Positions 42,460-51,040 are shown, numbered from the stretch's first letter. The stretch is 64,000 nucleotides of DNA from DASYVD01 sp050693035 (GCA_050693035.1 JBOGWB010000009.1:1-64000); one strand, 5' to 3'. The notes: generated from the sequence alone by a model not told the origin. Translations and numbers: made by a program.

Positions 42460-43313
42460 GCGCCCCACCGGCGGGAGGGCGCCGGCCTTCCCTCACCCCG
42501 GGCCGGCTGGCGGGCGCCGTGGTGGTCGGAGTTCTCGCCGGCGCCCTCTCCGGCCTGTTTGGAGTGGGCGGCGGCATCCTGATCGTCCCCGGCCTCGTGC
42601 TCCTCCTGGGAATGGAGCAGCGATTGGCTCACGGAACCTCGCTCGCGGCGATCGTCCCCATCGCGCTGTCGGGCGTCACCGCCTACGCGCTCGACGGAGC
42701 CGTCGACTGGACCTCCGCCGGGATCCTCGTCATCGGCGCGGCCGGCGGCGCGGTCATCGGGACCCACGCGCTCAGGCGGATCTCGCAGCGCCTCCTCGGA
42801 CTCCTGTTCGGCGTGTTCCTGTTGCTCGCCGCGGCTGAGATGCTCATCACGATCCCTCAGGCCGGGGGCCGGCAAGAACTCGACGTCGCGATGGGGTTGG
42901 GGCTCGTGGGGGTGGGGATCGCATCGGGAACGCTCGCCGGGCTCCTCGGCGTGGGGGGCGGGATCGTCATCGTGCCGGCCCTGGCGATCCTGTTCTCGGT
43001 TCCCGACGCCATCGCCAAGGGAACCTCCCTGGCGGTCATCATCCCCACCGGGGTGGTGGGGACGATGCGAAACCTCCGCAACCACACCGCCGATCTGCTC
43101 CACGCCCTCCTGGTCGGGCTGTTCGGTGTGGCCTCCGCCTTCGTCGCTTCGAAGGTGTCGGTCCGTCTCGAGCCTCGCCTCTCCAGCATCCTGTTCGCCG
43201 GCCTGCTCGTGGTGGTCGCCGCCCAGCTGCTCATCCGTTCGGCGGCCGGGTCCAGGGCACGAACCGACGGTGGACGAACGGCTCCCGGTACCGCTCCTCC
43301 CAGCGCTCGATGA
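42456..43313 (+). CDS. TauE/SafE family sulfite/anion permease
   Basis: A 285-residue membrane protein with eight hydrophobic segments in two repeats. Each starts with the family signature GLFGVGGGILIVPGL (about 31-45) and GLLGVGGGIVIVPAL (about 168-182). It probably exports sulfite, sulfoacetate or another anion. It is translationally coupled to the kelch gene. Its last 27 codons run across the end of the opposite gene, so the true C-terminus may be uncertain. Confidence 0.88.
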   Translation: MSAPPAGGRRPSLTPGRLAGAVVVGVLAGALSGLFGVGGGILIVPGLVLLLGMEQRLAHGTSLAAIVPIALSGVTAYALDGAVDWTSAGILVIGAAGGAVIGTHALRRISQRLLGLLFGVFLLLAAAEMLITIPQAGGRQELDVAMGLGLVGVGIASGTLAGLLGVGGGIVIVPALAILFSVPDAIAKGTSLAVIIPTGVVGTMRNLRNHTADLLHALLVGLFGVASAFVASKVSVRLEPRLSSILFAGLLVVVAAQLLIRSAAGSRARTDGGRTAPGTAPPSAR

Positions 43314-43539
43314 CCTCCTCGTGCCGGGGATGGTGCTCCCAGGCTCGTACCTGCTCGACCTCGTCCCACTCGCTCACGACCACGTAGACGGCCTCGCCGG
43401 TCACGCTTCGCGTGACCTCGGCCCACCGGTATCCGGGCTGCGACATCGCCAGCCGCAACATGTCGAAGAGGTCCTGCTCGAACGTGGCCCGGTCCGCCTC
43501 GTCGGCGAGCACGAACCGCAGGTAGGACAGGATGGGCAC
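43231..43539 (-). CDS. Antibiotic-biosynthesis monooxygenase-like (ABM) dimeric alpha-beta barrel protein
   Basis: A 102-residue ferredoxin-like fold protein. LSYLRFVLADEADRATFEQDLFDMLRLAMSQPGYRWAEVTRS and VYVVVSEWDEVEQVRAWEHHPRHEE match ABM/heme-degrading-like domains. GTG 43539 has AAGGAG six bases upstream. It overlaps the 3' end of TauE by 83 bases on the other strand. No function known. Confidence 0.72.
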   Translation of the reverse strand: MPILSYLRFVLADEADRATFEQDLFDMLRLAMSQPGYRWAEVTRSVTGEAVYVVVSEWDEVEQVRAWEHHPRHEEVIERWEERYREPFVHRRFVPWTRPPNG

Positions 43540-43650
43540 GGCCAACTCCTTCCTCTCTCGGCGCGCAGATCATAGGGCCACCCCGCCCGCTCACCTCCCG
43601 GGCTCAATCGGCGCCGGCCCCGGACCGATGAAAGCCAGCAAGGAGATGAC

Positions 43651-44271
43651 GTGGATCACGTTCCCCACCACCGTCCGGATCAACACCGCCGAGGACCGGC
43701 CGTTCCCCGGTGGTCGGGGGTCGTCCTGGTCGCTGCGGTCATCGCCTCCGCCGTGGGTACCGGCGCCCTCGCGGTCGCCGCGAGCCCCCTGCAGCTAGGG
43801 TCGGCGGCCGCGTCGCGCGCGCCCTCCCCTGCCGAGGTCACCCTGAAGATCCGCCACCCGGCCAAGAGATCGGCGGGCACCGTCAGACGGATGGCCGGCC
43901 CCGTGGTCGCCTCCACCGGTCCCGCCCCCGCCCGAGCCGAGCTCCGGAAGGCCGGCCCGCGAGACTCCCGAGGAGTAGCTCGCAACATCGCCCGCCACCT
44001 GGCCGCCGGGAACACCGAGGTCGCCAGGTACGTGATCCCCTACCAGGTCTATCGGACCACCGGCTGCCGCGTGGGATTCATGACGGCGACCGTCGATCCG
44101 GCAGAGGAAGGGGCGGTGGAAGGAGAGAAGCAGAACCGCGGCCCGAGGCTGGCGCGAGCGCGCGGCTCGCTCGGACGCGATGCCGTGGCCCATGCCGCGG
44201 AGCCAACCATCGAGGGGCGGAAGGTCCACGTCATCGTGGCCCAGCTCTGCCCAGTTCGGAGAGGGACATGA
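43651..44271 (+). CDS. Exported or membrane-anchored hypothetical protein
   Basis: A 206-residue protein of unknown function starting GTG after an AAGGAG site. A basic N-terminus and one hydrophobic segment (VVLVAAVIASAVGTGALAVAA, about 25-45) suggest a membrane anchor or signal peptide. The rest is basic, with a single Cys pair (CRVGF and QLCPV). The stop overlaps an ATG at 44268 (ATGA). No family recognised. The alternative frame starting ATG 43628 looks less protein-like. Confidence 0.45.
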   Translation: MDHVPHHRPDQHRRGPAVPRWSGVVLVAAVIASAVGTGALAVAASPLQLGSAAASRAPSPAEVTLKIRHPAKRSAGTVRRMAGPVVASTGPAPARAELRKAGPRDSRGVARNIARHLAAGNTEVARYVIPYQVYRTTGCRVGFMTATVDPAEEGAVEGEKQNRGPRLARARGSLGRDAVAHAAEPTIEGRKVHVIVAQLCPVRRGT

Positions 44272-44374
44272 AGAACGACCGGCTGAGGAACCCGGGACGT
44301 GGCCCTCGCTGGCGATGCTCGCCCTGGGAATGGGGATGTGGCTCGGACTGCTGTTGATCCGTACCTACGGATGA
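44268..44374 (+). pseudogene. Tiny membrane protein gene with apparent frameshift
   Basis: ATG 44268 is coupled (ATGA) to the upstream gene, and its frame begins MKNDRLRNPG, then loses sense. One base later in frame, at about 44297, the sequence reads TWPSLAMLALGMGMWLGLLLIRTYG, a membrane helix ending in TGA 44374. Adding one G to the CCCGGG run at 44292-44297 would join both into a 35-residue protein. This is either a real frameshift or a sequencing error. Confidence 0.4.
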
Positions 44375-44391
44375 ATCCGGAACCCAAAGCC

Positions 44392-44417
44392 GTTTCGGGC
44401 CACACCCTCAAGGGTAG
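44392..44417 (+). promoter_or_regulatory. SigB/SigF-type promoter, GTTT-N16-GGGTAG
   Basis: GTTT at 44392-44395, 16-base spacer, GGGTAG at 44412-44417, about 48 bases before the small membrane gene at 44465. Confidence 0.55.
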
Positions 44418-44464
44418 ACTCGAAACGCCCGAGGTAGGAATGGGATGAAAGGCGTGCTTCTCTC

Positions 44465-44620
44465 ATGATGCTCGGATTGCTGCTCGTCGCCGCACCGCTA
44501 GCCCTCATCGTCGCCATCGGGGCGGCCGTATGGCTCGAGGGACACGTCGTCGACCGGCCGGTCGAGACCCTGGTCCCGGCCACCGACGAGAACGACGCCA
44601 CCACCCCGGCCGGTTCCTGA
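44465..44620 (+). CDS. Small single-span membrane protein, stress regulon candidate
   Basis: A 51-residue protein starting MM at 44465 with one hydrophobic segment (LGLLLVAAPLALIVAIGAAVWL) and an acidic C-terminal tail. It follows a SigB-type promoter. The ribosome site is weak (AAAGGCG). No family known. Confidence 0.6.
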   Translation: MMLGLLLVAAPLALIVAIGAAVWLEGHVVDRPVETLVPATDENDATTPAGS

Positions 44621-44662
44621 CCGCCGGTCTCACCAAACCTCTCTCCCTGGTCCCGCGTCGAG

Positions 44663-44668
44663 TACCCT
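44663..44668 (+). promoter_or_regulatory. Leaderless-type -10 box (TACCCT) of moaA
   Basis: TACCCT ends seven bases before ATG 44676. Confidence 0.4.
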
Positions 44669-44675
44669 CTGGGTC

Positions 44676-45728
44676 ATGAGGAGACGGGCTGCTCCGGCCG
44701 ACGGCGCCGCAGAGCCGGCGGTGCCCCAACCCACCGACACGCTCGGGCGTCCCCTCCGCGATCTCCGCTTCTCGATCACCGACAAGTGCAACTTCCGGTG
44801 CGTGTACTGCATGCCCAGGGAGGTGTACGGCCGTGAGTTCCACTTCCTCGGCCGGGACCAGCTCCTTACGTTCGAGGAGATCGAGCGGGCGGCGCGCGTC
44901 TTCGTCGGGCTCGGGGTACGCAAGATCCGATTGACCGGAGGCGAGCCCCTCCTCCGCCGCGAGGTGGAGCGATTGGTGTCCATGCTCGCCGGGATCCCGG
45001 GGATCGATCTGTCGATGACCACGAACGGCTCGCTCCTGGCGGGGAAGGCCGGGGAACTCGCCGACGCGGGCTTGCGCCGCGTCACGGTGAGCCTCGACTC
45101 TCTCGACGACAGGGTGTTCATGGCCATGAACGACGTCGCCTTCCCGGTGTCCGTGGTGCTCGAGGGGATCGATGCCGCCGCCGAGGCGGGCCTGGCCCCC
45201 GTGAAGGTCAACATGGTGGTGAAGCGCGGCGTGAACGAGGACAGCGTCCTGTCCCTGGCCCGCCACTTCCGCGGGACCGGCCACGTCGTGAGATTCATCG
45301 AATACATGGATGTGGGCACCACGAACGGGTGGCGGCTGGAAGACGTGGTACCGGCCGCCGAGATCGTCGCGCGGATCGGCGACGTGTTCCCCCTCGAGCC
45401 GTTGGAACCGAACTACGCGGGCGAGGTCGCGAACCGGTACCGGTACCTCGACGGCGCGGGCGAGATCGGCATCATCGCCTCGGTGACAGAGCCGTTCTGC
45501 GGAGCGTGCACCCGGGCGAGGGTTACGGCGGACGGAAAGCTGTACACGTGTCTGTTCGCGAGCCATGGCCAGGACATCCGGGCCCTGCTTCGCGGCGGCG
45601 CGTCGGACGAGGAGATCGCGGCAACGGTCGCCGGGGTCTGGCTCGCGCGAGAGGACCGGTATTCCGAGATCCGCTCGGCGGACACGCCCGGCCTCCCCAG
45701 GCCGGAGATGTCCTACATCGGCGGCTAG
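44676..45728 (+). CDS. moaA: GTP 3',8-cyclase MoaA
   Basis: A 350-residue radical-SAM enzyme that converts GTP to cyclic dehydro-GTP, the first step of molybdenum cofactor synthesis. The N-terminal cluster site is CNFRCVYC, the SAM-binding region is RKIRLTGGEPLLRREV, and the C-terminal cluster has CGACTRARVTADGKLYTCLF. The C-terminal GG tail (YIGG) is present as required. No other moa gene is in view. Confidence 0.96.
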   Translation: MRRRAAPADGAAEPAVPQPTDTLGRPLRDLRFSITDKCNFRCVYCMPREVYGREFHFLGRDQLLTFEEIERAARVFVGLGVRKIRLTGGEPLLRREVERLVSMLAGIPGIDLSMTTNGSLLAGKAGELADAGLRRVTVSLDSLDDRVFMAMNDVAFPVSVVLEGIDAAAEAGLAPVKVNMVVKRGVNEDSVLSLARHFRGTGHVVRFIEYMDVGTTNGWRLEDVVPAAEIVARIGDVFPLEPLEPNYAGEVANRYRYLDGAGEIGIIASVTEPFCGACTRARVTADGKLYTCLFASHGQDIRALLRGGASDEEIAATVAGVWLAREDRYSEIRSADTPGLPRPEMSYIGG

Positions 45729-45735
45729 GCCGGCC

Positions 45736-47199
45736 TCAGTCCTCGATCCCGAACCACGGCATCACGCGAAGGGTCCGGCTCCCGCGCTTTCCTCCCAGCC
45801 GGATCAGTCGGTCCGCCACCTCATTTCCGAGGGACGAGTCGTACAGGTTCCCGTGAGGGTTCATCTCGAGCCGGACGTAGTACCACCCGTTCGGCACCTT
45901 GGTGATGTTGAAGGCCTGGCCCGACACGTACTGGAAATACGTGTCCGCCCATCCCGCCGCCAGGGCTTCCCGGACCCAGATGGAACCGGGGCTGCCACAG
46001 CGGCTCGACAGCCGCAGCGACCACGGGACGTAGTCCGCACCCTCAACCGAAAGATCCACTGCGTCGGTCGGCGCGATGCAGAAGGACTGCTTCTTGCTCA
46101 GAACCACTTCGGTCAGTGAGGAATCGAGCAGGCTGAACTCCACCAGCTGGAGGAAGTGCCAGTGGTTGTGTCCTCCGCCGCTGTGGAATTCCAGCGTCCC
46201 CACGGGGGCCCGGCCGACCACGTTCTCGTCCTCGTCGTAGAAGTATTGATAGGCATCCATGACGTCCTCGCCGGGGCGGCGGAATCCCTCCACCACCAGG
46301 GGCGCCGGGCCCGCGTTCCACGGGCTCGCCGCGAAGCTCAGGAAATCGCCCTTGCGCCGGTGGCCGACGCTCATGCTCCAGAGCGGAAGAGCGGCCAGGT
46401 CGGGCAGGGTGCTCGGGTCGGGATCGGTGATCGTGGGGACGGCCGTCGTCGGGGTGAGGCTCTCGCCCTCCTCCTTCTGCGGACGGCTGAACACGAACCG
46501 GTCTGGAGCGTCGCGGACGGTGACGTCCAGGACCACTCGGGCGTTCTCCGGGGCGATGCCGAACAGCTCCGCGTACTGGCGGTCGATCCTCACGGTCACC
46601 TGGTAGCGCCCCTCGGCGACCCGAAGGGAGGGGATACCATAGTCGTCGAACTCCGACCCCCCGAGGGCGCTCACCGCCCAGCCCCCGTCGATCCCCCACA
46701 CCGTCCCCTTGAGGAACGGGAAGTATGAGGAGCCGCAGGAATCCGGATAGGTCGGAACGTCGGGCCCGGTATCGTCGACCCGCTGGCGCTCGTAGGCGTT
46801 CGGGCAGAACGTGAACTTTCCACCTGCCACGTACCTGCCGTTGGGCTTCCGGAACGTCACGCCGATGAAGTCTCTGAGGCCCAGCCACCCGTCGAGGAGA
46901 TCGGCCGGGAGCTCCTGGATGACCTCTCCATTGCCGTCCGTCTGGACCACGCCCAACGGGCTCTCGTAGTCGGGCCTGGAAACGGCGAGCCTGAAATCAC
47001 CGCCCGTCGCGGCAGCCCACACCCCGAGATCGAGGTACACCCGCAACCCGTAGCGGTTCACGGTCAGCTTGTTCCGTGCGGCCACGAGTCGGAGGGTGGG
47101 TGGGTCCGGTTCCTGGGCGGGGGCCGGCAGCGCGGTCAAGCCGAGGCTGAGGACCGTGGACAGGACGAGGAGGGCTCTGAGGCGGGGGACCGGTCGCAT
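45736..47199 (-). CDS. Secreted lysyl oxidase-domain protein
   Basis: A 487-residue exported protein. The signal peptide (1-28) ends near PAPAQ. The N-terminal half has beta-rich repeats. The C-terminal lysyl oxidase domain (about 290-470) has the copper-binding GGGHNHWHFLQLVEFSLLD followed by SKKQSFC (lysine of the quinone cofactor). A downstream NGWYYVRLEMNPHG motif has the second cofactor residue Tyr. It probably oxidises lysine side chains of surface proteins. It is convergent with moaA. Confidence 0.85.
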   Translation of the reverse strand: MRPVPRLRALLVLSTVLSLGLTALPAPAQEPDPPTLRLVAARNKLTVNRYGLRVYLDLGVWAAATGGDFRLAVSRPDYESPLGVVQTDGNGEVIQELPADLLDGWLGLRDFIGVTFRKPNGRYVAGGKFTFCPNAYERQRVDDTGPDVPTYPDSCGSSYFPFLKGTVWGIDGGWAVSALGGSEFDDYGIPSLRVAEGRYQVTVRIDRQYAELFGIAPENARVVLDVTVRDAPDRFVFSRPQKEEGESLTPTTAVPTITDPDPSTLPDLAALPLWSMSVGHRRKGDFLSFAASPWNAGPAPLVVEGFRRPGEDVMDAYQYFYDEDENVVGRAPVGTLEFHSGGGHNHWHFLQLVEFSLLDSSLTEVVLSKKQSFCIAPTDAVDLSVEGADYVPWSLRLSSRCGSPGSIWVREALAAGWADTYFQYVSGQAFNITKVPNGWYYVRLEMNPHGNLYDSSLGNEVADRLIRLGGKRGSRTLRVMPWFGIED

Positions 47200-47347
47200 T
47201 GGTGCGCTCCTTCTGAAAAGCCAGGGGTCGGAATCCTACCAAGCACGACGGCCCAAAGGAACGATTGGTTCCCGGTTGGCGAGGATTTTTTCGGAGCCTC
47301 CTCGGAACGGTGCTGGCACGAGGACTCCAACCGCTCGCTCCGCCGGC

Positions 47348-47394
47348 GCGTCCCCCGCCCGGCCGATACAGAAACTCGGGCCCTCCCGCCGATA
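47348..47394 (+). promoter_or_regulatory. Upstream element shared with the second response regulator gene
   Basis: A 17-base stretch GTCCCCCGCCCGGCCGA at 47348-47364 and a GCCGATAC at 47387-47394 recur upstream of the regulator gene at 50621 at nearly the same distances from the ATG. Confidence 0.4.
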
Positions 47395-47441
47395 CGAGAG
47401 CGTGGAAGCTCTCGCAAGCTCACCCGCTCAGGAGGGACGCG

Positions 47442-48230
47442 ATGCCCGTGAAGATCGTCCTCGTCGATGACCAGCCGGTGCCAGGACTCACCCTCCGCCA
47501 TTGGCTCAAGAAGCAGCGGGAACTGGACGTGGTGGGCGAAGCGGTCCCAGGTTCCCCTGCCCTGGCGCTCATCCAGATCACCGAGCCCGACGTGGTGGTG
47601 CTCGACATCCAGACGTCTCCGGAAGCCGGGCTCAACATGGCCCGCCTGATCCGCGACCACTACCCGAACGTCCCGATCGTGGCCATCGCTGAGGCCACGA
47701 GCGGGAGCCTGCGCGAGGAAGCGGCCGAGGCCGGAGCGTGGGCCTACTTCCCCAAGAGCCACCCGGAGGAGCTTCCCCCGATCATCCGGTCACTGCTCGA
47801 TGGGAAGGGCAAGCGCTTCCTCGACCTCACCGACCGGATCTTGGCCCGCCCTCCGGCGGACTCCTTCGTCGCGCTCCCCGATCATTCCGACCGGAGAACG
47901 TCCCCGGAGCCTCCGCCGCCGCCCACCGTCGTGGTCGCTCCCCGGAGGCCGGCCAAGCCGGCCCTCCCGGCCCCCCCGCCTCCGGACACCGCCGCGGCAC
48001 AGAAGGTGCGGCGCCCGGCGGCGCCCAAGGGCGTCGTCGAGGTCAAGCCAGAGGTGCCCCCGAGGAGCTCGAACGACGTGGTCGCGTGGGTGTCTCCGTC
48101 ATTGCAGCCGGTCACCGAGCAACCGGCCCGGAGGAAGCCGCGTCGACGAGGGAAGGCCAAGGACCAGGCCTCGGAGATCGACCTCCGGGGGCCGACCGGA
48201 CTGCCTCGCCGTTTCGGTCGCCATCGCTGA
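47442..48230 (+). CDS. Response regulator receiver with proline-rich C-terminal tail
   Basis: A 262-residue protein. Residues 3-125 are a receiver domain with Asp9, Asp10, phospho-acceptor Asp55 (VVLDIQTSP) and conserved Lys105 (YFPKS). Instead of a DNA-binding domain it has a long Pro/Ala/Arg-rich disordered region (about 145-262) with a basic end. The receiver is paralogous to the 50621 protein. It may work by protein interaction. ATG 47442 has a strong AGGAGGG site. Confidence 0.85.
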   Translation: MPVKIVLVDDQPVPGLTLRHWLKKQRELDVVGEAVPGSPALALIQITEPDVVVLDIQTSPEAGLNMARLIRDHYPNVPIVAIAEATSGSLREEAAEAGAWAYFPKSHPEELPPIIRSLLDGKGKRFLDLTDRILARPPADSFVALPDHSDRRTSPEPPPPPTVVVAPRRPAKPALPAPPPPDTAAAQKVRRPAAPKGVVEVKPEVPPRSSNDVVAWVSPSLQPVTEQPARRKPRRRGKAKDQASEIDLRGPTGLPRRFGRHR

Positions 48231-48242
48231 AACCTTCGTGGG

Positions 48243-48314
48243 TGGGCGCGCGAGGATTTGAACCTCGGACCTCTTCCGTGTGAAGGAAGCGCTCTCCCAC
48301 TGAGCTACGCGCCC
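48243..48314 (-). tRNA. tRNA-Val (CAC)
   Basis: Cloverleaf on the minus strand: acceptor GGGCGCG pairs with CGCGCCC, anticodon loop TTCACAC gives CAC, and T-arm with GGTTCAAATCC. CCA is not encoded. Confidence 0.95.
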
Positions 48315-48587
48315 TCGGGTCCCCAAGATACCATCGCCCCGGTGGCCCCCCGCCTCGGTACGCTCCGGCCGCCCTCTGCCCGAAAACGGCCGGCACGACT
48401 CGGTGGAGGGCGAACGCGGAGCGCGGTCGACAACCGACCGCCCCGGACACCTTTGTGGGGAATGTCTGCCCAAAAGTCCCCTACACCACTTGCGCGACAC
48501 CGTGCTACAGTTCCGCCGTCGGGCTTTCGGGCTCGGCACGACGGCGGGGCGACGCGGGCACGCCCCGCCGTCGACTTTCCGCACCGG

Positions 48588-48593
48588 TAGCAT
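48588..48593 (+). promoter_or_regulatory. Leaderless-type -10 box (TAGCAT) of the GNAT-menC operon
   Basis: TAGCAT ends seven bases before ATG 48601. Confidence 0.5.
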
Positions 48594-48600
48594 CTCTCCC

Positions 48601-49398
48601 ATGACGGGGGGGATCCGAGCCGGCGACGTCACGATCCGCGAGCTGTCCTCGCTCGAGGACGTTCGGGCGATGGCCACCTTGCTGGAACGGATCTGGGCGG
48701 AGCCGCGGATCCTCACCGCCGAGCTGCTCAGGGCACTGGCCACTCACGGCAACCCAGTCATCGGTGCGTTCGTGGAGGACCAGCTCGTCGGGGCACAGAT
48801 GGCCTTCCTCGGCCTGGAGGACGGCCGCCCGATCCTCCACTCCCACGTCACCGGGATCGCCCCGGAGACCCAGCACCACGGCGTCGGGTTCCTCCTGAAG
48901 CTGGCACAGCGGGATTGGGCGCTGGCGCACCGCATCGACGTGATCACGTGGACGTTCGACCCGATGATCGCCCGCAACGCCTACTTCAACATCCGCAAGC
49001 TGGGCGCGATCGGGAGCCGGTTCCTGCGCGACTTCTACGGGACCATGGACGACGCGTTCAACACAGGCGAGCGGAGCGATCGGATCGAGGCCCGGTGGGA
49101 GCTCCGGCACCCACGTGTGGAGGCCGCGCTGCGCGGCGGGAGATCCGGCCCAGACGAGATTGGGGCCGCAGCGATCCTCGACGACGAGGATGGTGAGCCC
49201 CGGATGCATCCTGAGCGAGAGGGCGAGCGACTCCTGGTGCGGGTGCCGCCCGACTACCTCGCCCTGCGGGAGAAGGATCGCCAGGCCGCACGGGCCTGGC
49301 GCGACGCCGTGGCCGACGCGCTCGAGGAGGCCTTCCGGCGGGGCTTCCGGGCCACCGGGTTCGAGCGTGACGGCGGCTACCTGCTGGAGCGGGCGTGA
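48601..49398 (+). CDS. GNAT-superfamily protein (COG3375-like)
   Basis: A 265-residue predicted acetyltransferase-fold protein. The acetyl-CoA-binding region reads SHVTGIAPETQHHGVGFLLKLAQRDWAL. Proteins of this type are commonly encoded next to menC. The substrate is unknown. It overlaps menC by four bases (GTGA). Confidence 0.87.
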   Translation: MTGGIRAGDVTIRELSSLEDVRAMATLLERIWAEPRILTAELLRALATHGNPVIGAFVEDQLVGAQMAFLGLEDGRPILHSHVTGIAPETQHHGVGFLLKLAQRDWALAHRIDVITWTFDPMIARNAYFNIRKLGAIGSRFLRDFYGTMDDAFNTGERSDRIEARWELRHPRVEAALRGGRSGPDEIGAAAILDDEDGEPRMHPEREGERLLVRVPPDYLALREKDRQAARAWRDAVADALEEAFRRGFRATGFERDGGYLLERA

Positions 49399-50516
49399 GC
49401 CGGGCGGCCAGGGCGGACCTGCTGCTCGTACCGGACCACCTCGCGGCGGTGGAGCTCCTACGCATCCGGCTGCCCCTCCGCCGCCCCTTCACCACGTCGC
49501 AGTGGACCAGCACGGAGAAGGACGCCGTGCTCGTCCGGGCGGTGGGTGAGGACGGCGTCGAGGGGTGGGGGGAGTGCGTGGCCGGGGAGGGCCCCTGGTA
49601 CTCGTCGGAGTGGACGGACGGCGCGTGGCTGGTGCTCCGGGACTTCCTCGTTCCGGCCGCCCTCGACGGCCGCGGGCACGGCGTGCGCGGGCATCCCATG
49701 GCGGCCGCGGCGCTCCAGCTCGCCCTGGTCGACCTGGCGCTCCGGCGGCGAGGCGTGAGCCTGTCGGCCCACCTCGACGGGGTTCGCGACCGCGTCGAAT
49801 GCGGGGTGAGCCTGGGGCTAGAGGACAGCATCAACGATCTGGTTTCGGAAGTGGAGCGGTTCGTTCGCGCGGGATATCGCCGGGTGAAGCTGAAGATCAA
49901 GCCCGGCGCCGACATCGAGCTGGTTCGCGCGGTGCGGGGTTCCTTCCCTGCCGTCCCGCTCACCGTCGATGCAAATACGGCCTACTCCCTCGATGACGCC
50001 GACCACCTCGCGGAGCTCGACACGTTCGGCCTCGAGTACATCGAGCAACCCCTCGGCCCCGATCGCCTTCTCGACCACGCCGAGCTCCAACAGAAGGTGT
50101 CCACGCCGATCTGCCTGGACGAGACCATCACCTCCGCGGCGGTCGCCGCGGACGCCATCCGGATCGGCGCGTGCCGGGTCATCAACATCAAGCTCGGACG
50201 GGTGGGAGGCCTGGCCGAGGCGGTGGGCATCCACGACCTGGCCAAGGAGGCGGGCGTCCCGGTGTGGTGTGGGGGGATGCTCGAGACGGGGATCGGCCGG
50301 GCCACGAACCTGGCCCTCGCCTCGCTGGCGAACTTCGTCCTCCCCGGCGACACCAGCGCCTCGGACCGTTACTTCGACCGGGACTTGACCGAGCCGTTCG
50401 TGGTCGAACCCGACGGGACCATGGCGGTCCCCCAGGGACCGGGCATCGGCGTCGATCCGCTCCCCGACGCCCTGGCAGCGGCCACGGTGGAACGGCTCAT
50501 CATCCGGCCCCGCTGA
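49395..50516 (+). CDS. menC: o-Succinylbenzoate synthase
   Basis: A 373-residue enolase-superfamily enzyme that dehydrates SHCHC to o-succinylbenzoate in menaquinone synthesis. Catalytic lysine is in RVKLKIKPG, metal ligands in LTVDANTAY (Asp), YIEQPLG (Glu) and CLDETI (Asp/Glu), the second Lys in RVINIKLGRVGGL. Length and motifs fit MenC; an N-acylamino acid racemase side activity is possible. Menaquinone genes menA-like and menG lie 24 kb away. Confidence 0.92.
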   Translation: MSRAARADLLLVPDHLAAVELLRIRLPLRRPFTTSQWTSTEKDAVLVRAVGEDGVEGWGECVAGEGPWYSSEWTDGAWLVLRDFLVPAALDGRGHGVRGHPMAAAALQLALVDLALRRRGVSLSAHLDGVRDRVECGVSLGLEDSINDLVSEVERFVRAGYRRVKLKIKPGADIELVRAVRGSFPAVPLTVDANTAYSLDDADHLAELDTFGLEYIEQPLGPDRLLDHAELQQKVSTPICLDETITSAAVAADAIRIGACRVINIKLGRVGGLAEAVGIHDLAKEAGVPVWCGGMLETGIGRATNLALASLANFVLPGDTSASDRYFDRDLTEPFVVEPDGTMAVPQGPGIGVDPLPDALAAATVERLIIRPR

Positions 50517-50525
50517 CCGGTCCGG

Positions 50526-50570
50526 GTCCCCCGCCCGGCCGACGGTGAAGTTCACACGGTCGGCCGATAC
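50526..50570 (+). promoter_or_regulatory. Upstream element shared with the first response regulator gene
   Basis: Second copy of the 17-base GTCCCCCGCCCGGCCGA (50526-50542) and of GCCGATAC (50563-50570), 79 and 51 bases before ATG 50621. Confidence 0.4.
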
Positions 50571-50620
50571 CGGAGATTGCGGGCCGCTGTCACAATCCGC
50601 CTTACGCCAGGAGGGTAACC

Positions 50621-51040
50621 ATGGCCGTGAGGATCATCGTGGTGGACGATCAACCGACGGTCCGCCTGCACGTCCGAGCGGCCATCGACGCGGCCCGTGA
50701 TCTCGAAGTGGTGGGCGAGGCCACGCCGGGATCCGCCGCCATGGCCCTGGTCGCCATGGTCCATCCCGACATCGTGCTGGTCGACGTGCACACCTCTCCC
50801 GCCACCGGGCTGGGCATGACCCGGCTGGTACACAGCCGATTCCCCAACGTGCGGGTGGTGGCGGTGGGCGAGCCCGACCGGGCGGTCCATGACGAAGCCG
50901 TCCGGGCCGGAGCCTGGGCCTTCGTCCCCACCACGTGGAAGGGCGAGGACGTGGCACAGGTCGTCCGGTCGGTGGCAAGCGGCTCGCGCCGTGGCGTCGT
51001 GGACCTCACGGCTGCATCGCAACGCGCCTCGCCCCGTTGA
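50621..51040 (+). CDS. Stand-alone response regulator receiver domain
   Basis: A 139-residue receiver. Acidic pocket Asp9-Asp10 and acceptor Asp55 are kept, but the conserved lysine that should follow the FVP motif is Thr104, so phosphorylation may be altered or absent. It has a high resemblance to the receiver at 47442. No output domain and no histidine kinase nearby. ATG has an AGGAGGG site. Confidence 0.85.
   Translation: MAVRIIVVDDQPTVRLHVRAAIDAARDLEVVGEATPGSAAMALVAMVHPDIVLVDVHTSPATGLGMTRLVHSRFPNVRVVAVGEPDRAVHDEAVRAGAWAFVPTTWKGEDVAQVVRSVASGSRRGVVDLTAASQRASPR

Noticed and set aside
43628..43798. Alternative gene starting at ATG 43628
   Set aside because: It lacks a ribosome site and becomes Ser/Pro/Arg-rich; the GTG 43651 frame has AAGGAG and a membrane segment.
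48243..48314. tRNA-Val(CAC) as a third attachment site of the island
   Set aside because: It resembles the repeat but differs at several positions in the T-arm and anticodon, and is a complete tRNA of its own.
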